Notes: generated from the letters alone by a model not told the origin. A stretch of 64,000 nucleotides of DNA from Bacteroidia bacterium (GCA_030430575.1 JAUIKF010000025.1:44698-108697); one strand, 5' to 3'. Positions 25,184 to 36,200 are shown, numbered from the stretch's first letter. Made by a program: numbers and translations.

Positions 25184-26152
25184 ATGAAACCGATCAATCA
25201 ACAAGAACGAAAGCAGGCATTTACGCGATTTTGGGGGCTGTACGCAGCAATAGGCTTTTTGCTGGTACTCGTTATCATGGGAGGAAGTGTATCCCGAAAA
25301 TCGGCCATAACAGAAAAAGACATCAAGGCGTGTAAAAACCTTGAGCAGCAAGTAGATCAGACAAATAAGTTAGCAGACATCAGAAAGGATGTGGCACAAA
25401 TATTAACTGATCAATATACCCTTCATTCCAGGATACAAGGAATTGATATTACGACCCATATCAATAAGGAAAAATATTTAGAAGAATTGAAAAGACTAGA
25501 GTCTGAGGCTAAAGGATTGATTTCGAGGACCCTATTTCATGAGGTTGATTCAGGGACAAATGTTTCTATAGACCTGGTTCGAGAACTCCTAGAATTAATT
25601 AAAATAAATAATCATAAGTTGTACGCTGGAGGTATCTCCATGCAAGTAGAACCAACTCAGGTACTGGGGCTGAGGTCGATACTGGATCAAATCGCAGAAG
25701 ATGGTCAACCAGCTCCCGGTGAAGATCCGGATGTAATGATGCTAAGGCAGCAATTGGCAGACGCTGAAAGAGCCTTAGAAGCAAAAAATGAATCTGAAAA
25801 AGATCGACTTATCAATGATTTAAACAGGGAAAAAGCTAGACTTGAAAAAGATGCACGGCAAAATAAAGCCTTAAATGACATCAATTATTTATTAGAACAT
25901 GCAAAAGGCGTCTTCATCGTTGCCAAAAGATTTGTAACCCTTGGAAATGGCGTTTCGAATAGAAGCTGGTTCGAGAAGAATTTAAAAAGTGAATATGAAA
26001 GTGCCATTAATGACTATAAGGGCATGATCGAAAATGATTTGACAAAAGCAGAGGCATACCTGAGTGTATTGGAAGAAAACAACTTGTCCAGGCAGTTGAA
26101 GACTAGCATAAGTGATTTGAAGCGTGAATCCAGCCATTTAACCCTTAATTGA
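25184..26152 (+). CDS. Inner-membrane coiled-coil protein, TssO-like (Bacteroidota type VI secretion)
   Basis: The product has 322 residues. A short cytosolic N-terminus (MKPINQQERKQAFTRFWGLY) leads to one transmembrane helix (about 19-40) and a long periplasmic part rich in charged helices. There is a coiled coil at about 185-230 (LRQQLADAERALEAKNESEK). The N-terminal pattern MKP.N..ERK.AF..F and the overall layout match my memory of TssO, a membrane component of the Bacteroidota-specific type VI subtype iii. I could not verify this. If it is right, the Ubl operon sits inside a type VI locus. Confidence 0.5.
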   Translation: MKPINQQERKQAFTRFWGLYAAIGFLLVLVIMGGSVSRKSAITEKDIKACKNLEQQVDQTNKLADIRKDVAQILTDQYTLHSRIQGIDITTHINKEKYLEELKRLESEAKGLISRTLFHEVDSGTNVSIDLVRELLELIKINNHKLYAGGISMQVEPTQVLGLRSILDQIAEDGQPAPGEDPDVMMLRQQLADAERALEAKNESEKDRLINDLNREKARLEKDARQNKALNDINYLLEHAKGVFIVAKRFVTLGNGVSNRSWFEKNLKSEYESAINDYKGMIENDLTKAEAYLSVLEENNLSRQLKTSISDLKRESSHLTLN

Positions 26153-26176
26153 GATTGTCCAACCACCCATTTATTC

Positions 26177-26206
26177 AGGCATTCAGCTATGGTAGCTTGA
26201 GTGCCT
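26177..26206. terminator. Bidirectional hairpin between convergent genes
   Basis: The arms AGGCATTCAGCT and AGCTTGAGTGCCT form an imperfect stem between the convergent stops at 26152 and 26219. No strong T-run is present. Confidence 0.5.
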
Positions 26207-26218
26207 AATTCTAATCTA

Positions 26219-29200
26219 TTAATCTAGGTTTTTGTCATTTAGAGGACCTGATATTTCATCCCATGCTGGTATATCAAAGGGCAGATTTAATATTCGCCAG
26301 ATTGTCTTTAATAAGAGGAAGAAATACGTCTCTTTATTCCTAAAGTCAATATTAGGAAGACTTCCCAACATTGTCGGGAATGATGTTTCAGGATTTCCTT
26401 TGATTAAGATAGGAATAAGGGTATTCCGATATTTCAAAGGCCTCTGCATCCTAATATCTATTAATTCTAATTCTGTTTCTAGCCCATCTCTAATATCCTT
26501 TTTTTGCGATTTTTTCTTAAGACTAGGCGTCCCGATAATTATCACAAAGTCACAGGACAATATCTCTTCTACATCCCATCTCTTTTCCCCTTCAGGCATA
26601 CGCTTCCTGGGATCAAAAAGGGTTTCAATTCCGGCATTTCGCAAATCCTTGTTAAACTGCAAAGCCCATTCATCAGTTTTTTTGGAACGCCTATCATAAC
26701 AAATGTAACAGACAGGTTCCATCCCTCGACCTAACTCAAAGTGAAGTGCTTTCGCGCGTGAGAGAGCTGTTTCAAATTTGGTCCGATATTCCACTTGGAT
26801 GACTTCGGCCTCGATTTTTCGTTCTTCATTCGTTTGTAAGTGGGTAATTGCCTCTACGCTAGGCAAGTTGAGTCTCTCCCCACACTCATGGCAGAAACTT
26901 TGTTCTTTTTTTCTATCCAATTGAGCTTTCAATACGACTCTCGCCATCTGCGTATCACATTCAGGGCAAATAACAGGCAAATAACGTTTTATCGTTAATT
27001 CTCGCCCTTGGAGAAACCTTTCCACCAATCCTTGAAAAAGGAGCTGCGTATCTTCAGATGTGTCCTTGGCGAAAGAAAGGACTAGCTCAATTTCCCCCTC
27101 ATGGGCTGTGTCTTGCATAAATCGACAAACCTCCCCTTTTCCCATGCTAAATTGTGCCAGGTTTTGCCAAAGTTCAGTTCCCCTAAAAGTATTGGTATAC
27201 CCAAAACGTACTACCAGAAGGGCGTAGATATTCTCAATCGGTCCTACTATATGATAAAAAGCCCCTTCTTTAAATACAGCCGCCTGTTCGCGGGGCCGTT
27301 TTTTATGAATCAATGAGGGAAAAACTAATAACGTCTCTTCAGTTAATCGCTCTCTAAAACAAAGATTATTTTGAATAAATAACTCACTAGCCGCGCCAAG
27401 CAGGAGTTTTCTTTCCGTTTCGTCCAATCCCATCAACTCCGGAAATAGATACCCGTCAGAAACCAACCTTCTTTCTTCTATCACCCCTAACCCCTTAATA
27501 TCACTCCGCGCTTTTAATACGATAGAGGAAGCGACATTGATCAATTCATCTGGATTTAACAAGATTTTAGGGACATATCCCGCATCTGTTAGACAGGTTA
27601 ACACATTCACATATCCATGATTTTTGAGGTGGCCTACAGCTGTCATCATTTCCCTTAAGCTGAAATCTAATGCTGGGACTTTATATTGCAATTCCTTATA
27701 AAGATCTGCAGGATTTTTCAGCAAATTATTTCGGGTAGAATTTTCTTTCAATTCCAGTACATATTCCTTGATTTGTTTAAATGTCTCAGTGGTGGTAGTT
27801 CTACGCATTTCGCTCCAGATGATGGATGCTTTTAATCCTTTAATTAAAGATTTGATTCCTTCTTCTGTCAAAGCACTGGTAGAATAATAGCCCCCTTTTA
27901 TGCCATTTTGCTTGCAAAAGGATAATATTTCTGTCTTTGTTAGTGGAACCATCCCTCGATCTTTCCGCGCTCCTACAAGGAAAATTGAGCATTTATTCTT
28001 GTTTATTTTCAACTGGTTTATCCAGAATTTGACTCCCCCTAAAGGGTTTTCTCGATTGGAAGAATCAAATAAAACCAGTGCAATATCTACATCATCCAAA
28101 AAGAGCGAATGGACTAGACGATAGTCTGGCTGCCCTGCAAAATCCCATAAAATAGCTTCACATAATGTCCCATCGCTTAAAGTTTCCCTTAAGTCATCTA
28201 ATACCCAAAACTGCTGTCCATGGGTAGAAGAATGGGCTTTAAATTCATGATGGACTAGCCGCCAGCCAAGGCCTGTTTTTCCAACCCCAGAATCACCCAC
28301 TAGTACGATCTTTGCCGTTGTATACTGAATAGAGGTTTGCTTTTGCTTTAACAATACCTCCTCGTCCAATTCCCATACTCGGATGGTTTTATCTTCTTCT
28401 CCTAGCGTAGCTAAGACTAGCAATGAAGGATGAAATGCGAGAGCAGGAGACAAAAAACGAGAAGAAGATTCATGTATTCTCCCAATAAAGTCCCATGTAT
28501 CACAGCGCCAAATCAAAATTGCATTATCCTTATCGCCTCCTTTTGAAGCAAGGAAATGTCCATTGGTCGAAAACATAGCACTATTGACTCTTCCGATATG
28601 CCCTTCTAGTACTTGGAGATTGATCCCGCTATGTGTATCCCAGATTCTGATAGTAGAATCAGAGGACGTCGTAACGAGGAGCTTCCCATCTTGAGACCAA
28701 GCGACACTACAAACACTAGATGAGTGGCCTTTCAATAAATGTATTTGTTTGCCCTGGATGTCCCAAATGCGGCAGGTAGCATCGTATGATCCTGAAGCCA
28801 AATATTTTCCATTTGGTGACCACGCAAGGCTTAAAACGCCATCTGAGTGTCTCCGGATAGTATTAAGGTATTTGCCATTTTTATTCCATAATCGGATAGT
28901 CGAATCATAAGATGCCGAAGCCAGGAATCTTCCATTGGGAGAATAAGCAACTGCGGCGATTGTATTGAGATGCCCTTCAAGTGTTTGCTGATGCATCCCA
29001 CTAGCCTTCCAAATTCTAAGTGTTTTATCTTCTGAGCCTGAAACAAGTAGTTGTCCGTTTGGTCCCCAAGCTATGCAATGCGTACTTCCCTGATGCCCGA
29101 TTAGCGACCTTACGACTGAGCCTTTAGTTACATCCCAGATGCCAATACTATGGTCAGCAGAAGGCGACGCTAAGTATTTCCCATTAGGAGACCACGCAAT

Positions 29201-29341
29201 ACCTCCTATCCATTTATCATGCCCATTCAGTATTCGCTTTAGCGTAATACCTGCTATAGGACTTTGTCCAATCTTAACTCCATCTACAGGATCAGGGTGA
29301 TAGTTAGGGAGTTTGGGGAATAAAGGGTGAGGATGTTCCAA
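26219..29341 (-). CDS. WD40-GTPase-zinc ribbon-TIR signalling protein
   Basis: The product has 1040 residues. Residues 30-335 hold about seven WD40 blades (GHDKWIGGIAWSPNGKYLAS, then RLWNKNGK, RIWDTHSG and others). A Ras-like/Roc GTPase domain follows: G1 GDSGVGKTG (about 347-355), G3 DFAGQPDY and the G4-like GARKDRG. A COR-like helical region covers about 510-780. A zinc ribbon is formed by CPEC...CHEC (about 795-825). The C-terminus (about 870-1000) is a TIR/SEFIR-like fold: VCYICYDRR, MPEGEKRWDVEEIL, CDFVIIIGTPS and a Glu in GLETELEL. No signal peptide is seen. The layout suggests a cytosolic sensor with a nucleotide switch and a TIR effector, as in bacterial NLR-like defence proteins. Enzyme activity of the TIR domain is not proven. 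A similar gene follows upstream on the same strand. Confidence 0.88.
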   Translation of the reverse strand: MEHPHPLFPKLPNYHPDPVDGVKIGQSPIAGITLKRILNGHDKWIGGIAWSPNGKYLASPSADHSIGIWDVTKGSVVRSLIGHQGSTHCIAWGPNGQLLVSGSEDKTLRIWKASGMHQQTLEGHLNTIAAVAYSPNGRFLASASYDSTIRLWNKNGKYLNTIRRHSDGVLSLAWSPNGKYLASGSYDATCRIWDIQGKQIHLLKGHSSSVCSVAWSQDGKLLVTTSSDSTIRIWDTHSGINLQVLEGHIGRVNSAMFSTNGHFLASKGGDKDNAILIWRCDTWDFIGRIHESSSRFLSPALAFHPSLLVLATLGEEDKTIRVWELDEEVLLKQKQTSIQYTTAKIVLVGDSGVGKTGLGWRLVHHEFKAHSSTHGQQFWVLDDLRETLSDGTLCEAILWDFAGQPDYRLVHSLFLDDVDIALVLFDSSNRENPLGGVKFWINQLKINKNKCSIFLVGARKDRGMVPLTKTEILSFCKQNGIKGGYYSTSALTEEGIKSLIKGLKASIIWSEMRRTTTTETFKQIKEYVLELKENSTRNNLLKNPADLYKELQYKVPALDFSLREMMTAVGHLKNHGYVNVLTCLTDAGYVPKILLNPDELINVASSIVLKARSDIKGLGVIEERRLVSDGYLFPELMGLDETERKLLLGAASELFIQNNLCFRERLTEETLLVFPSLIHKKRPREQAAVFKEGAFYHIVGPIENIYALLVVRFGYTNTFRGTELWQNLAQFSMGKGEVCRFMQDTAHEGEIELVLSFAKDTSEDTQLLFQGLVERFLQGRELTIKRYLPVICPECDTQMARVVLKAQLDRKKEQSFCHECGERLNLPSVEAITHLQTNEERKIEAEVIQVEYRTKFETALSRAKALHFELGRGMEPVCYICYDRRSKKTDEWALQFNKDLRNAGIETLFDPRKRMPEGEKRWDVEEILSCDFVIIIGTPSLKKKSQKKDIRDGLETELELIDIRMQRPLKYRNTLIPILIKGNPETSFPTMLGSLPNIDFRNKETYFFLLLKTIWRILNLPFDIPAWDEISGPLNDKNLD

Positions 29342-29566
29342 TTTGGGGGGGATTTAGCGGAGAAATATTCTAAGGGAGATTACTCCTTGAATATAAGAAT
29401 ATATACAGAAATATTCAATATATATATTACTTTTCCAGAACACAATAAAAATACAAGGTTATTTATCCAGTATTCACCTCTAAAAATTTGTAAGGAACTG
29501 GATAAATAAATCTCTTTAAATAGAAAATGATTAGATATAAAGAATATATCTAATCAATCTTGCCAC

Positions 29567-32299
29567 TTAATCTATAATTAGTCCAATATTCTCATACCCC
29601 TTTAATATTGCCTTTACCGTCCTGCTTAGTCGCACAAAAACTCGGTTTTTATCCTCATCTGATAATTCACTTAATGGTCGAGATATAGGGTTCAAAGAAT
29701 GGAACCTTTGCAATGAGGTAATCTCATCAACAATTGAATGTTTAATTATGATTGGGATCACCTTTGTGTCAGAAGTTTCTGCTTTATTTAAAATAATCGG
29801 TAGTATTTCTCTCATAATAAAGTCAGATGCAAGGAACTGTGGGCTAATTAATAAGAGAATTATTGAGGATTTGTCTAATGCTGATTTTATACTTTCCATT
29901 TTATTTGCCCCTGGAAGAATATTATCATCAGACCAAATATCAAAATTCAAATTCCTTTGTATGACTCTCAAATGATCTTTTATTGGGGCTTTCCATTTAC
30001 TATCATCTTCTGTGTTACAAATAAAGATCGTTTGGGTATTAGAATTAATTTGCTTGTCAACAGAATCTTCAAAATATTTATTCAACAAATCATTGATTTT
30101 GATCTTTTCATCTCCATCAATACAATCAATGGTTGGTTTCCCATTTTTTAACAACTTGACTAGACTATTAATTCTAAAAAGATTGGGGTTCTCGTTTATT
30201 TGACATAACCTACAGTCACAAGGCACCTTTTCTACTATTTTAATATTTCCTAGTTCGACATGAACTTCTTCGAATGATTTTCTGATAATTGTTAAGAATT
30301 GTCTTTTGTTTTTACCATTTAGCCTAATCTCAACTGTTTGTTTTCTTTTGTTTTCTTTAATAAGGGCTTTGGTATTATTGTACTCAAGAACAACACCTGT
30401 TCTCCAATACATTTCTTCCCAAATATCTATATACCTTTTAACAATAAATTTTGGTATTATCCCTTTAGGCATAAAATCATCATAGAAAAAATAATATGAT
30501 AACTCCCCTGCTTTTTTATCCCATATATTGGAAGGTTCACTTTGAGTAAGTAAGTGAGGAATTAAATGGTTTTTGGAATCTAAGCTAAAGCAAAGATCAA
30601 ATTTCTTCATTAACTCAAGGAACTTACCACTTCGTTTCGAAAATTCAGAATCATCAAATACTCCTTTCAAATCTGTATTTGTGAACTTTCCATTATTGTT
30701 TTTTATTTTTTGATTATCAAATATTTTATATATCCCACTTGTTACCCACTGAGGGTCCAAAAATACCATATCTCTCAAGGCCAAGTCATTACCAAAATGT
30801 AAAATAGCTCCTATATCATGTAGGTAGTTACTAAGGAGAAGAGCTTGTTCTTCTGATTCCAAACCATTCTTTACACATATTTCAAAAAAATCGTCAAACG
30901 ATAAATAAGCAACTGTGCCTTTTGTATAATTTGTCAATACCTTTCTAACTCTTACCCAACTTGGAGGTAGTTGAGTGCCTATTTTAGGTAGTAATCCAGG
31001 AGTTTTAATTATTTGATTAATTGTATCTCTTAAATCAAATATGGTTTCCTTATACTTTTCTTCTGGTCTGCAACTTATTCTTTTAAAGGCAAAAATATTT
31101 TCGAAATCATTTTTATACCTTGAAATGTCAAAATCACTAATTGGCTGATCACATTTATTAAGGACAATAATTATTGGACAATTCCCCCCTATGGAGCTTA
31201 TTGATTTCAGCCAATAATAAATTACATTTTCATTGTATTCTTTTCTGTTTTCAAGAACTAGAAGATAAATTGATCTATGGGTTAAAAAAAATTGATGTGT
31301 TGAATGGTAGATTTCTTGGCCGCCAAAATCCCAAATATTAAGTTTGAAGTCTTCACTAATGTCATTAATATCGCTAACGGGTTTTAGTGACTGATTTTCA
31401 TTTATCTCATATACTGGAATTTTTAATGGGTATATATCAATCCCTTCAGTACTTGGCTCATTCATCAGTTCATATTGGGTATTAATCAATGACTTGGCAA
31501 TTGATGTTTTTCCTGCTCTCGCCTCTCCCAATACGATTAATTTTGCTTCATTTATAAAATAGGCATCACTTTGAGGGATATAATCAGTTTCTCCAAGAAG
31601 GCTTTCAAGATAGAGGTAAATAGAATATGCTCCCCCTTTAACCACTGAATCTGGCACATTTTTAAACGGATTACCTTCCAAAAATAATTGAGGAATATAT
31701 ACATCATAAAAATACTCAGGTAGAAACTCTACCATATTATTCCTCATTTTCAAATGATAAAGGTTTTGCAACCTTCTGAAAGAAATTGGTATCTCCGATA
31801 TCAGATTAGAATCTAGATCCAACCAATAAACTCCATCAAGAATTTTCATCTTGGAAGGGAAAGATTTGATATAGTTATTCTTAAGATGTAAATATGATAA
31901 TTTAGGTAATTCTCCAATTACTTCGGGAATCTCTTCAAAGGTATTATCATCTAAGATTAAATGTTCAAGCTCACTCAACCCTTTCAAACCTTTATCAAGT
32001 CTATTCAAGTTATTGTTTCGAAGATCTAGGCTGACAACATTTTTAAGGAAATTAAAATTTGAGTTTAATTCCGTAAAGTTATTATTACTTGCATTTAAAC
32101 TTTTTAGATTTCTTAATCTTTTAATGTCATCAGGTAACTCCTTAAGATTATTTTCACTAATATCTAGGTGCGTAATTTTTTTCGCTTGACCAATCGTCTC
32201 AGGTAATTCTTCTAAATCAAGGTCCCGAAGGATTAGTCTTGACGCACCTCGCCTTATTGCAGTTTTAATTAGACGTCTTGCATTTTCATTCTTATCCAT
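29567..32299 (-). CDS. LRR-Roc-COR-TIR protein (ROCO family)
   Basis: The product has 910 residues. Residues 20-225 hold leucine-rich repeats (LKELPDDIKRLRNLKSL, EIPEVIGELPKLSYLHL). The Roc GTPase has G1 GEARAGKTS (258-266), G3 DFGGQ (324-328) and G4 NKCD (381-384). COR spans about 450-700, with a Cys cluster PCDCRLC near 705, a known feature between COR and effector in bacterial ROCO proteins. The TIR domain covers about 765-900: IFICNTEDD, IWSDDNILPGANKMESI (BB-loop-like), SIILLLISPQFL, and a Glu in MREIL at the position of the catalytic Glu of TIR NADases. The gene is markedly AT-rich compared with its neighbours. A signalling or antiphage role is likely but inferred. Confidence 0.9.
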   Translation of the reverse strand: MDKNENARRLIKTAIRRGASRLILRDLDLEELPETIGQAKKITHLDISENNLKELPDDIKRLRNLKSLNASNNNFTELNSNFNFLKNVVSLDLRNNNLNRLDKGLKGLSELEHLILDDNTFEEIPEVIGELPKLSYLHLKNNYIKSFPSKMKILDGVYWLDLDSNLISEIPISFRRLQNLYHLKMRNNMVEFLPEYFYDVYIPQLFLEGNPFKNVPDSVVKGGAYSIYLYLESLLGETDYIPQSDAYFINEAKLIVLGEARAGKTSIAKSLINTQYELMNEPSTEGIDIYPLKIPVYEINENQSLKPVSDINDISEDFKLNIWDFGGQEIYHSTHQFFLTHRSIYLLVLENRKEYNENVIYYWLKSISSIGGNCPIIIVLNKCDQPISDFDISRYKNDFENIFAFKRISCRPEEKYKETIFDLRDTINQIIKTPGLLPKIGTQLPPSWVRVRKVLTNYTKGTVAYLSFDDFFEICVKNGLESEEQALLLSNYLHDIGAILHFGNDLALRDMVFLDPQWVTSGIYKIFDNQKIKNNNGKFTNTDLKGVFDDSEFSKRSGKFLELMKKFDLCFSLDSKNHLIPHLLTQSEPSNIWDKKAGELSYYFFYDDFMPKGIIPKFIVKRYIDIWEEMYWRTGVVLEYNNTKALIKENKRKQTVEIRLNGKNKRQFLTIIRKSFEEVHVELGNIKIVEKVPCDCRLCQINENPNLFRINSLVKLLKNGKPTIDCIDGDEKIKINDLLNKYFEDSVDKQINSNTQTIFICNTEDDSKWKAPIKDHLRVIQRNLNFDIWSDDNILPGANKMESIKSALDKSSIILLLISPQFLASDFIMREILPIILNKAETSDTKVIPIIIKHSIVDEITSLQRFHSLNPISRPLSELSDEDKNRVFVRLSRTVKAILKGYENIGLIID

Positions 32300-32669
32300 T
32301 ATTAATTTTTTTAGAATTAGTATAGATTAAGAATACTATACTTGGATTTTCAAAAAAAGTCATTTTCAGGAAAAAGGTAAAGTATCTGATAAATGATTGT
32401 ATCACTTAATTTTCTCTACTTTGTAGAATCAAGTATCGTTTTTGGAAATAAACTCAGATGAAAAGTGAAATTTATTACGATAGGGTTGTTTGTACAAGTA
32501 TATCAAATCAATAACCTGGGTCTCCATTATTAAAGTACCCAATTTAGATTCCTCAAGAATAATATTGAAGCAATTTAATTGGTCTTATTCACGATTTCAG
32601 GGGGTTCCAAAATTTAACATCTTTTCTATTGGGGCCTTATAAATCGTTATCAAAGCTTTAATAAATAAT
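32300..32669. other. AT-rich spacer upstream of the ROCO gene
   Basis: These 370 bases are AT-rich with stops in all frames and no convincing hairpin or gene. The region presumably holds the promoter for the minus-strand ROCO-TIR gene. Confidence 0.4.
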
Positions 32670-33086
32670 TCACCCCTCAAACCCCATCTTCTTATGCGCT
32701 CCATCACAAAATGGCTTATTCTGCGAATGTCCACATCGGCAAAAAGCCGTTGTTTTGTTCTCTAGCCGCTTATTGCCTGCGGCATCTTTCATGGTGAGGG
32801 TGCCATACACGAGAAGCGGTCCATTGGGAAGTGCTTCTACTACCGTTTCTAAGTGCGCTTCCTCCTGATTCTCTTCCCCATTCATATAGTAGGAAAGTGC
32901 TCCTGAAGGACATTTTTTCACCTGATCTACGATCTCTTGTGTAGTGGCCCCTTCGGGATTGATCCAAGGGCGGGCCTTGGAGTTGAAGACGCTGGGCAAA
33001 CCGCGCACACATTCACCTGCGTGGATACAGGTTTTAGGTTTCCAGACAATGGTTACTTCGCCGTTGGTGTATTCTTTGGAAGACAT
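32670..33086 (-). CDS. CDGSH iron-sulfur protein with 4Fe-4S mono-cluster domain
   Basis: The product has 138 residues from the ATG complementary to 33084-33086 (MSSKEYTNGEVTIVW). The frame extends 23 residues upstream through repeat-like spacer sequence, so the shorter start is preferred. Residues 10-60 form a divergent ferredoxin-like domain (CIHAGEC...KKCPSGAL). The C-terminus has the CDGSH zinc-finger-like motif CRCGHSQNKPFCDGAHKKMGF, which binds a 2Fe-2S cluster through three Cys and one His. This fusion is common in bacteria, and roles in redox or iron-sulfur homeostasis are presumed. There is no apparent operon partner. Confidence 0.9.
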   Translation of the reverse strand: MSSKEYTNGEVTIVWKPKTCIHAGECVRGLPSVFNSKARPWINPEGATTQEIVDQVKKCPSGALSYYMNGEENQEEAHLETVVEALPNGPLLVYGTLTMKDAAGNKRLENKTTAFCRCGHSQNKPFCDGAHKKMGFEG

Positions 33087-33093
33087 GAGAAGA

Positions 33094-33277
33094 AATTTTG
33101 AATGATGAATTTTGAATTTTGAATAAAAAGGCGGGTTGGGGCTAGCAGTTGCCATTCATGATGAAGCTACAAAAAGGGACTGCAAGTCCCAAATTTCTTG
33201 GAAACTTGCAGTGCTAATTTTGAATGATTTTTTAAGACCCGTTTTTATTCAAAATTCCTTCATTCAAAATTCAATAT
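33094..33277. repeat. Long inverted repeat with internally repetitive arms
   Basis: The left arm near 33094-33127 (repeats of GAATTTTGAAT) is inverted at 33246-33277 (ATTCAAAATTC repeats). Between them is a small hairpin GGGACTGCAAGTCCC at about 33176-33190. It lies between the CDGSH gene and the stop of the next minus-strand gene and may act as terminator or structured spacer. Confidence 0.5.
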
Positions 33278-33286
33278 TAATTCTTC

Positions 33287-36200
33287 CTACTTAGGAATCT
33301 CTTCCTGAATATTGCGATTATTCCATGTGCCAGAGCGGTCTGCGGCATTGACTACCCCATCGAGGTTGATGTCCCAGGGTAGGTAGCCCACAGCATTGCG
33401 GAAGTTCCAGGTGCCAGAACGATCGGCGGCATTGACGACGCCATCGCTATTTCCATCACCTCCTCTGATTACCATATTTCCATTTGAAAGCATCAATCGA
33501 TTGTCAGGGCCAAAGGGGAGGAAAGCAGGATCTCTAAAGTCTATAATCGTAGGTGTAGGATCTAGGAAAAAGGGCAATTCTGTCATCAAGCCGATATGAT
33601 TGCGGGGACGGATGGTCACGTAATAATTGTCTGGCTGCACACCGTAGAAGGTCAAGACCTGGTTGTTAGGGTCACGAACGCTTCCGTCTGGTAGGACTAC
33701 TGCGGGCAATGCTTGCTCTACTGTTGTGGAGTCTCCTTGTTTGCGCAGTTCCACAACCATCCAGTCTGTCGGTAGGATTGGGAATAGGTCCCCGTTGATT
33801 TGCGTGACAGCGTGATTCGGGAAAGTATGTCCCAAAGCGCTCATCGGCTCTTGTGTAGGGAGTATGCCTTGGAGGGCGAGGTCATTGCCCATCAGGGCAG
33901 GGTTTGGCGGTAAAGGCAATGGCAAGGCAAGCGGCCCTTCTAGCAATACAAAAGGCTCCACACGGATAATGTCAATTGGGATCAGCCCTATGTCAATATG
34001 CATGACGGTTGGGGTTGGTGGAATGGTAAAGATCAATTGGCCATTGATGTCTACATCTGAGTCTGTAGAGTCATTCCCTACATTTTGGGGGCTAAAGGTA
34101 TAGCCAGGAAGTGGCTGAACTTGGAGCATAAAGGTCCCTGGTTGCAAATCAGGTAATAAAAAGCCGCCAAAAGGGTCAATCGGAACAATTGTAGTCGTAC
34201 CATTATTCAAATCTGTCAAGCTGATGCTACCCCCACTGGAGCCGCCTTCGCCGCCGCTGCGCGTGCCGTCGCCATCGCTGTCCTCAAAGGCTGTGCCTTT
34301 GACGGAGTTGAACGTCACCGTCGAGTCATAGACTTCTGTTACGATCTCTTCAATGAAGGCATTGCCCCATGCGTCATTGTCCAATCCAGGGACGCGAATG
34401 ATCCCAAACGTAGTATCTCGTTCGAGGCTCGAAGTCCCTTGACGCGTACCGCCTGCGTTCCCCTGTTCAGCATCGTCTTTCCACTTGATTCGCCAGTTGC
34501 CATTATTCTCCCGTACGCCCGTCACCACGACATAGTGACCATTGGGATAGGTGATCGCACCCGTAGCAGAGTCTATCTTCATCCACTGAATATTCAGTTC
34601 TGTATCCGCGCCATTTTTCATCGCATCAAACAAGAATTCTTCTGTCACACGGTCATGTTTCCCAGGCGTAGGAGTCGCGCTTTTGTTTCGGGCCTTATGC
34701 CCATAACAGGCATTGGGCGAATTGACAACGCTATCACCAGCCCCTACAAGAAAAGTAGACTGAAACTCTACACGAATGGGGAGCTTGTATTTATCGATAA
34801 AAGCGAGTTTCCCTTCAATAAAGTCTTTGATCCCCACCTCATCTTCGTCAAAGCGATCCATCATCTCACTGAATTCTGCTAAGATCTTCCGATGCGCAGA
34901 GTCGCCTTCGCCAAAATTCGCCCGAAGGATCGAATCCACATCAGGATGCTGGCCTCTCAACCAACTGAAGCTATTGGCAGTAGCTGCAGGGCCGCAAGCA
35001 TTCCAGTCTCCTGCATAGTCGTTGGGCACGTGAGGGCCTGTGGCCGCACCGCCGCGATAGCGGCTAGAGTCGAGGTCTATATTGGGCATATTACACCCTA
35101 CCAATACGCCACGAGAGTTATTCGCACTGTCATCCCACACGCGAGGCGGCAAGGTAGGATCGCCAACCCCTGGAGGTAAAACAAAGCCAGGAGAAGGAGA
35201 AGAGATATTGGGACCAAAATCGATGCTCCGTGGAGGAGGCCAGTAAGGTCCCCAAGGGATGAAAGGCTCACTGCCAGGGCCACAGCACTTGATGGTATCC
35301 GAAATGGTCCAACCAATTTCCACATTGCCAACGGATGTTCCTGGGATATTCAGCCCTAGGGGGTCAAGCGGAAACCAATAGCTAAATTCAGTAGTGTCTT
35401 CAAATAATTCCAGCGTGATGTTCTGTCCGATCCAGTAGATATTGGTATCACCAAGGGTGACTGGACGATAGTAGATATTCAGATATTGGATGTGGTGAAC
35501 GAGTGGATTAAACGCATGGAAAGTGATTTCGCCTGTACCTGAAAGCCCAGCCGTTGGGTCTGGATCAAGCTGTAACTGTTGCACCCCTGCAAGCTGGTAA
35601 TATGGTTCTTCGAAAGGAGGAGGAAATAAGCACATGTCCATTTGCATCGGAATATTTGGCAGAAAGCTGTCTACTTTCAGCCCAAATACGATCGTATCGC
35701 CTGGAGGAATAGGTATCGGCAATTGAAATACGCCGCCCGTAGGGCTGTAGAATCCACCAGGGATGGGAAACCCCAAGGGGTCTATTTGCTCCATATTCAC
35801 AATCCCGAATCCATTGGGATTGATCTGAATCATGTCGATCCATACGCCTGTGGTATTCACATCAGCTATCGTAATCCCTTGGTAGGTATTGGCGAGTACT
35901 GCTTCTTGCGGGAAGGAGCATACATACGTATTGCAAGGGCCAAAAGGCTGATTAAAAGCAACAGCTGCTACGGCGCGATTGGTCCGTTCTGTAGGTTGCA
36001 TGACGATCTCGTAAGGGACGGTAGGATGAGCCGTCAGGGTGATTCTAACTGTGAAATCTTTATTCTTTTTGAGTCTTTCAGATTCTTTATATTCGCCATT
36101 ATTCATGGTATCTGCCTGAATCCGCACAAAACTTCCTGTATTGTGCGTTTCGATAAAATCCTTTCCATCAATTGTCACCGTGTCAATATCAAAGGTGATA

